In this document: positions 5,789-8,596 of the stretch, piece after piece
How the letters are laid out: each line of letters opens with the position of its first letter
How positions within the stretch are numbered: the stretch's first letter is position 1
Assembly (NCBI GenBank): GCA_023389895.1
Contig: JAEWDX010000073.1
Coordinates: forward strand, 1-8,596
DNA length: 8,596 nt
DNA from: Bacillota bacterium
GTDB lineage: Bacteria > Bacillota > Bacilli > Bacillales > Cytobacillaceae
Reading direction: 5' to 3'
Notes under the pieces: model-generated
Database searches by the model: none
What the model saw: the letters and a program-made list of their open reading frames with translations, nothing else
Told to the model about the DNA's origin: nothing
Program-made: the position numbers and the translations under genes

Positions 5789-6997
5789 ATGAGCAAAACA
5801 TTATCCGGGATTGAATTAATACAGGAATCAATTGAAACGAATCAAGCATTGTATATTGAAACGAGTCAGGTCATTCATGCCAACCCAGAAATCGGAAATC
5901 AGGAGTTTTTTGCAAGTAAAAAACATGTAGAAATCTTGAAAAATGCTGAGTTTAAAGTAGATACAGCTGTTGCCGGACATGAAACTTCCTTTTATGCGGT
6001 GAAGGAGAGTGGAAAGCCTGGTCCAGCGATTGCTTTTCTTGCTGAGTATGATGCACTTCCGGGTTTAGGGCATGCCTGCGGTCATAACATTATCGGAACG
6101 ACGAGTGTAGCAGCTGCGATTGCTCTTTCGAAAACATTGGATGAAACAGGTGGAAGTGTCATTGTCTTAGGAACACCAGCTGAGGAAGGTGGTCCAAATG
6201 GTAGTGCGAAAGGCAGCTTTGTCACGCATGGCTATTTAAAAGAAGTCGATGCCGCGTTAATGATTCATCCATCTGGTAAAACATCTTTAACTGGTGAAAC
6301 GCTTGCCGTTGATCCACTTGATTTTCATTTTTATGGGAAATCTGCACATGCATCTGGAGCTCCTGAAAAGGGAATAAATGCATTGGATGCCGTTATTCAG
6401 CTTTTCGTCGGAATTAATGCTTTGCGTCAGCAGCTTCCAACAGATGTTCGAATTCATGGCATTATTACCCATGGCGGAGATGCACCAAATATTATTCCTG
6501 ATTATGCATCAGCAAGATTCTTCATTCGCGCGGAATCATGGAAAAAGACGGAGGAAATTTCGACAAAGGTGCGTGCTATCGCTGAAGGTGCTGCGCTTGC
6601 AACCGGAGCAACTGTGAAAATTGAGCGCTTCCAAAATGAAGTAAAGGATTTTGTGTTAAATCCTGTATTAGATAATATTTTGAAAGAGGAGTTAGAGGCG
6701 GTAGGCGAAAAGGTTTGGACAGTCAGAGGAAAAGGCAAAGGTTCAACAGATGCTGGGAATATCAGCTATGAGGTTCCAACAGCACATCCGCATATTAAAA
6801 TTGGACCAGATGATTTAATTGGCCATACGAATGAATTTAGAGAAGCCGCCAAATCTCCTGAAGGTGATGTTGCGCTTATAAAAGGAGCAAAGGCGCTCGC
6901 ATCAGCTGGCTATCGCCTCTTAAAAGATGGAGAGCTATTAAGTCAAGTAAAAGATGCTTTCGAGCAGGCGAAGGCAAAGAAAAATGAGACAATTTAA
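5789..6997 (+). CDS. M20-family amidohydrolase/metallopeptidase (ACY1L2-like)
   Basis: A 402-residue cytoplasmic zinc hydrolase of peptidase family M20, close to the amidohydrolase ACY1L2 / aminobenzoyl-glutamate hydrolase-like branch. These enzymes cut amide bonds of N-acyl amino acids or small dipeptide-like compounds. Visible metal-site motifs are EYDALPGLGHACGHN (residues 86-100; Cys97 and His99), PAEEGG (130-135; Glu132/Glu133), His160 in MIHPS and His346 in IGHTNEF. The lid/dimerisation domain is about 175-285, with GKSAHASGAPEKG and GGDAPNIIPDYA. ATG 5789 follows AAGGAGG (5774-5780), which overlaps the metQ stop, so it is co-transcribed with the importer under S-box control. That context suggests it releases methionine or another sulfur amino acid from an imported N-acyl or peptide form. 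The exact substrate is inference. Confidence 0.85.
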   Translation: MSKTLSGIELIQESIETNQALYIETSQVIHANPEIGNQEFFASKKHVEILKNAEFKVDTAVAGHETSFYAVKESGKPGPAIAFLAEYDALPGLGHACGHNIIGTTSVAAAIALSKTLDETGGSVIVLGTPAEEGGPNGSAKGSFVTHGYLKEVDAALMIHPSGKTSLTGETLAVDPLDFHFYGKSAHASGAPEKGINALDAVIQLFVGINALRQQLPTDVRIHGIITHGGDAPNIIPDYASARFFIRAESWKKTEEISTKVRAIAEGAALATGATVKIERFQNEVKDFVLNPVLDNILKEELEAVGEKVWTVRGKGKGSTDAGNISYEVPTAHPHIKIGPDDLIGHTNEFREAAKSPEGDVALIKGAKALASAGYRLLKDGELLSQVKDAFEQAKAKKNETI

Positions 6998-7032
6998 TCG
7001 TCGGAAGTCAATGAATCTAAGCTATTTGAATC

Positions 7033-7077
7033 TGAAGCTATGTAGCTATTAAATAGCAGTTTAATCGAATAGCTTCA
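7033..7077. repeat. Nested inverted repeat with AGCTAT motifs
   Basis: TGAAGCTAT (7033-7041) is complementary to ATAGCTTCA (7069-7077). Within the loop GCTAT (7045-7049) pairs with ATAGC (7053-7057). Just upstream, TGAATCTAAGCTAT (7012-7025) is an imperfect direct copy of 7027-7041. There is no T tract, so it is not an obvious terminator. It lies in the 3' untranslated region of the amidohydrolase transcript. Confidence 0.6.
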
Positions 7078-7112
7078 AGAACAAATTTCTTAATAGAGGA
7101 TGATCATATTCA

Positions 7113-7150
7113 TTGGGGGCTGTCCGAGGAGCCCCTTTCCCAACTTTTTT
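7113..7150 (+). terminator. Rho-independent terminator of the met operon
   Basis: TTGGG (7113-7117) pairs with CCCAA (7139-7143), and GGCT with AGCC inside, or alternatively GGGGCT with AGCCCC around GTCCGAGG. A run of six T residues follows at 7145-7150. It lies 115 bases after the amidohydrolase stop and is the first convincing terminator downstream of metN-metI-metQ. Confidence 0.75.
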
Positions 7151-7205
7151 AGAACGTTTTAAGCACTTCTAAAGTGATTATTATAACTTTTTCCATACTA
7201 ATTTG

Positions 7206-7235
7206 TCCCCCGTACTTTTCAAAAGTGGGGATTTT
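7206..7235 (+). terminator. Possible second terminator hairpin
   Basis: TCCCC (7206-7210) pairs with GGGGA (7227-7231) and ACTTTT (7214-7219) with AAAAGT (7221-7226), leaving CGT bulged on the left side. Only TTTT follows (7232-7235), so termination strength is uncertain. It may back up the 7113-7150 terminator. Confidence 0.4.
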
Positions 7236-7310
7236 GGCTTATTTCTACTAAACTGTTCTTAATTAAGAAGGATAATTAACTTTATTGCTTTTATTTTCAG
7301 AATATTATTG

Positions 7311-7316
7311 TATAAT
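7311..7316 (+). promoter_or_regulatory. Candidate -10 element upstream of the protease gene
   Basis: TATAAT at 7311-7316 is a perfect -10 hexamer. No good -35 lies 17 bases upstream; the nearest candidate is TTGCTT at 7285-7290 with a 20-base spacer. Overlapping upstream, AATATTATT (7301-7309) fits the RATANTATY consensus I recall for the Bacillus protease repressor ScoC/Hpr, but such AT-rich matches are common by chance. Use of this promoter would leave a leader of about 260 bases before the protease start. Confidence 0.35.
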
Positions 7317-7359
7317 TTAATTATAATGAGATGAGTTTACTGTCATTTCATTTTTTTTA

Positions 7360-7391
7360 CCTCTATCGTTCTTTATGAAGAACGATAGGGG
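7360..7391 (+). promoter_or_regulatory. Strong stem-loop in the protease leader
   Basis: CTATCGTTCTT (7363-7373) pairs perfectly with AAGAACGATAG (7378-7388) around a TATG loop. The stem extends outward by a T-G and two C-G pairs, about 14 pairs in all. No T run follows on the + strand and none would follow on the - strand, so it does not look like an intrinsic terminator. It may stabilise or regulate the transcript, as a 5' hairpin does for the aprE protease mRNA in B. subtilis; this is inference. Confidence 0.6.
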
Positions 7392-7583
7392 GATTACAAG
7401 AGTTAGCAAATTAAACGTGAAGGGGGTCGGAAAATTATACAGCAAATCTTTTCACTAAACCGAAATAACAGCAATGAACAACTGCTTGCTTATTACTAGA
7501 GGGAGTACATAAATTTCAATATTTCGGTAGGTGAATAGATAAATAATATCCGCCTAATGGTGGAGTAGAGGGAGGAAAGTTAA

Positions 7584-8596
7584 TTGGGGAAAAGAAAGTT
7601 TACAAAACTATTTAGTAGTCTTCTAGCCTTTATTATGATGCTTTCAATTGTTTTGCCAGTATCGGCAACAACGGGAAGCCCGGAACTAACTGAATTCAAA
7701 CAACAGCAACAAAGTGAAAGAAACTTGCAGTTAAAGGCGGCAATCGCTGAACAGTTTGAAGTCACTGAAGGCTTGCCAAAGCTTCATAAAGATTTACAAG
7801 ATTTATCTGGAGATGAAGAAGTCGCAGTTATTGTGCAGCTATCAGAAAATCCAGTAGCACTAGAAAAAGGAATTAGTCAATTAAAGGGAAGACAATTTAC
7901 TAGTTCACAAGAACAACTAGTTAAAGATAAAGTCCTTCGGCAGCAGGCATCTGTATCAAAAGAAATGACGATAAAAGGGATTTCTTTTGAAAAGGGATTT
8001 TCATTTGATACTGTTTTAAACGGCTTTGCTGCGAAAGTAAAGGCAGATGATCTTGAAAAGCTTCTTGCAATTAAAGGTGTTGCTTTAGTCGAGCCTGACA
8101 CAACAGTCTATGCGCTGGAAGACACGAAGTCTCCAGAATTCTCGTCTGACCTTGAAAAGATTGAAAAAGATCATGAATTTGAAGCTGCCATGAATACAAG
8201 TATTTCATTCCTCGGCATTGAAAAGCTATGGGATGAGGGGTACAAAGGAAAAGGCATTAAAGTGGCAGTCCTTGATACAGGAATCGACTCAGACCACCCA
8301 GAATTTGAAGGAATCTACAAAGGTGGGAAGAACTTTATTCCAAATAGCTCAATGTATACTCGTGAACGCGCTGATGACGACGCTAGAGAAACATCACCGG
8401 TAGAGCGCCCAGCTAATCAGCCAGAGTTTCATCCTTCGACTGGGAGACCATTTTATACATCCCATGGGTCCCATGTAGCTGGTACGATTGCAGCAATCGG
8501 AGCAAATGAATATGGCATTAAAGGGATTGCCCCAGAAGTTGATCTTTATGCTTATCGCGTACTTGGAGCATATGGTAGTGGCTCCAATTCTGGTAT
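7584..8596 (+). CDS. Secreted subtilisin-family (S8) serine protease, Vpr-like, 3' end outside window
   Basis: Extracellular serine endopeptidase, incomplete: 337 codons are visible before the window ends. The start is TTG 7584, supported by GGGAGGAAAG (7570-7579). Residues 1-28 form a signal peptide: GKRKFTK, a hydrophobic stretch, then cleavage after VSA28. Residues about 80-178 are an Inhibitor_I9 propeptide (VAVIVQLSENP ... LNGFAAKV ... VALVEPDTTVYA). The peptidase domain begins near 210 with GIEKLWDEGYKGKGIKVAVLD. Catalytic Asp231 is in DTGID and catalytic His294 in HGSHVAGT, where Ser replaces the usual Thr. The Asp-to-His distance of 63 residues is about twice that of subtilisin (32), indicating an inserted segment. 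AYRVLGAYGSGS (323-334) resembles the minor extracellular protease Vpr, which has a PA-domain insertion later, not visible here. The catalytic Ser is also beyond the edge, so activity cannot be confirmed. Confidence 0.88.
   Translation, partial: MGKRKFTKLFSSLLAFIMMLSIVLPVSATTGSPELTEFKQQQQSERNLQLKAAIAEQFEVTEGLPKLHKDLQDLSGDEEVAVIVQLSENPVALEKGISQLKGRQFTSSQEQLVKDKVLRQQASVSKEMTIKGISFEKGFSFDTVLNGFAAKVKADDLEKLLAIKGVALVEPDTTVYALEDTKSPEFSSDLEKIEKDHEFEAAMNTSISFLGIEKLWDEGYKGKGIKVAVLDTGIDSDHPEFEGIYKGGKNFIPNSSMYTRERADDDARETSPVERPANQPEFHPSTGRPFYTSHGSHVAGTIAAIGANEYGIKGIAPEVDLYAYRVLGAYGSGSNSG

Larger units (their letters stand above)
6998..7583. other. 586-base gene-free region between the met operon and the protease gene
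   Basis: I see no coding region with a plausible start and ribosome binding site here. Besides the AGCTAT inverted repeats, two terminator-like hairpins, candidate -10 and leader stem-loop, it holds the perfect 14-bp palindrome TTCTTAATTAAGAA (7256-7269) and a small CCGCC/GGTGG hairpin (7550-7563) just before the protease ribosome binding site. I could not match 7392-7549 to a known riboswitch. Confidence 0.6.

Noticed and set aside
6378..6617. 79-residue plus-strand frame inside the amidohydrolase gene
   Set aside because: Shadow frame within a well-supported M20 gene.
7460..7516. Tiny frames such as the 12-codon ATG at 7476 upstream of the protease
   Set aside because: No ribosome binding site and no recognisable sequence.

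Overview
The window looks like chromosomal DNA from a low-G+C Gram-positive bacterium of the Bacillaceae. This rests on AT-rich codon use, strong AGGAGG-type ribosome binding sites, frequent TTG/GTG starts, an S-box (SAM) riboswitch ahead of a metNIQ operon, a YxiJ-like protein and a Vpr-like secreted subtilase. All supported genes are on the + strand. I cannot name a species.

Layout. Bases 1-228 hold a 51-bp tandem repeat (four full copies plus a decayed fifth, probably continuing off the left edge). Each unit is a multiple of three, has no stop in two + frames, and carries a 10-bp palindrome and a TTGACA hexamer. Next is an accessory-looking block: a kinase-like protein of the aminoglycoside/choline phosphotransferase (APH) fold with an altered catalytic loop (355-1233), a YxiJ-like small protein (1366-1743), and a second APH-fold kinase with intact catalytic motifs (best start TTG at 1880, end 2746).

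Bases 2747-3173 are regulatory. They contain a consensus sigma-A promoter (TTGACA-17-TATAGT), a complete S-box aptamer and an intrinsic terminator. Unexpectedly, a second, longer terminator-like hairpin re-uses the 3' arm of the first. This leader precedes metN-metI-metQ, a methionine ABC importer (ATPase with NIL domain, permease, lipoprotein), and a tightly coupled M20-family amidohydrolase. I read the operon as import of methionine or related compounds plus deacylation/hydrolysis of a precursor, switched off when SAM is plentiful. A terminator lies at 7113-7150.

Bases 6998-7583 contain no convincing gene. They hold an AGCTAT-rich inverted-repeat cluster, the operon terminator, a second terminator-like hairpin, a 14-bp palindrome, a possible promoter and a strong leader hairpin. 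They lead to a secreted S8 serine protease that starts with TTG at 7584 and runs off the right edge, so only its signal peptide, I9 propeptide and the first part of the catalytic domain are visible.

I found no tRNA, rRNA, CRISPR array, insertion sequence or phage genes. The best candidates for something undescribed are the overlapping double terminator behind the S-box, the 51-bp repeat array and the altered catalytic loop of the first kinase-like protein.
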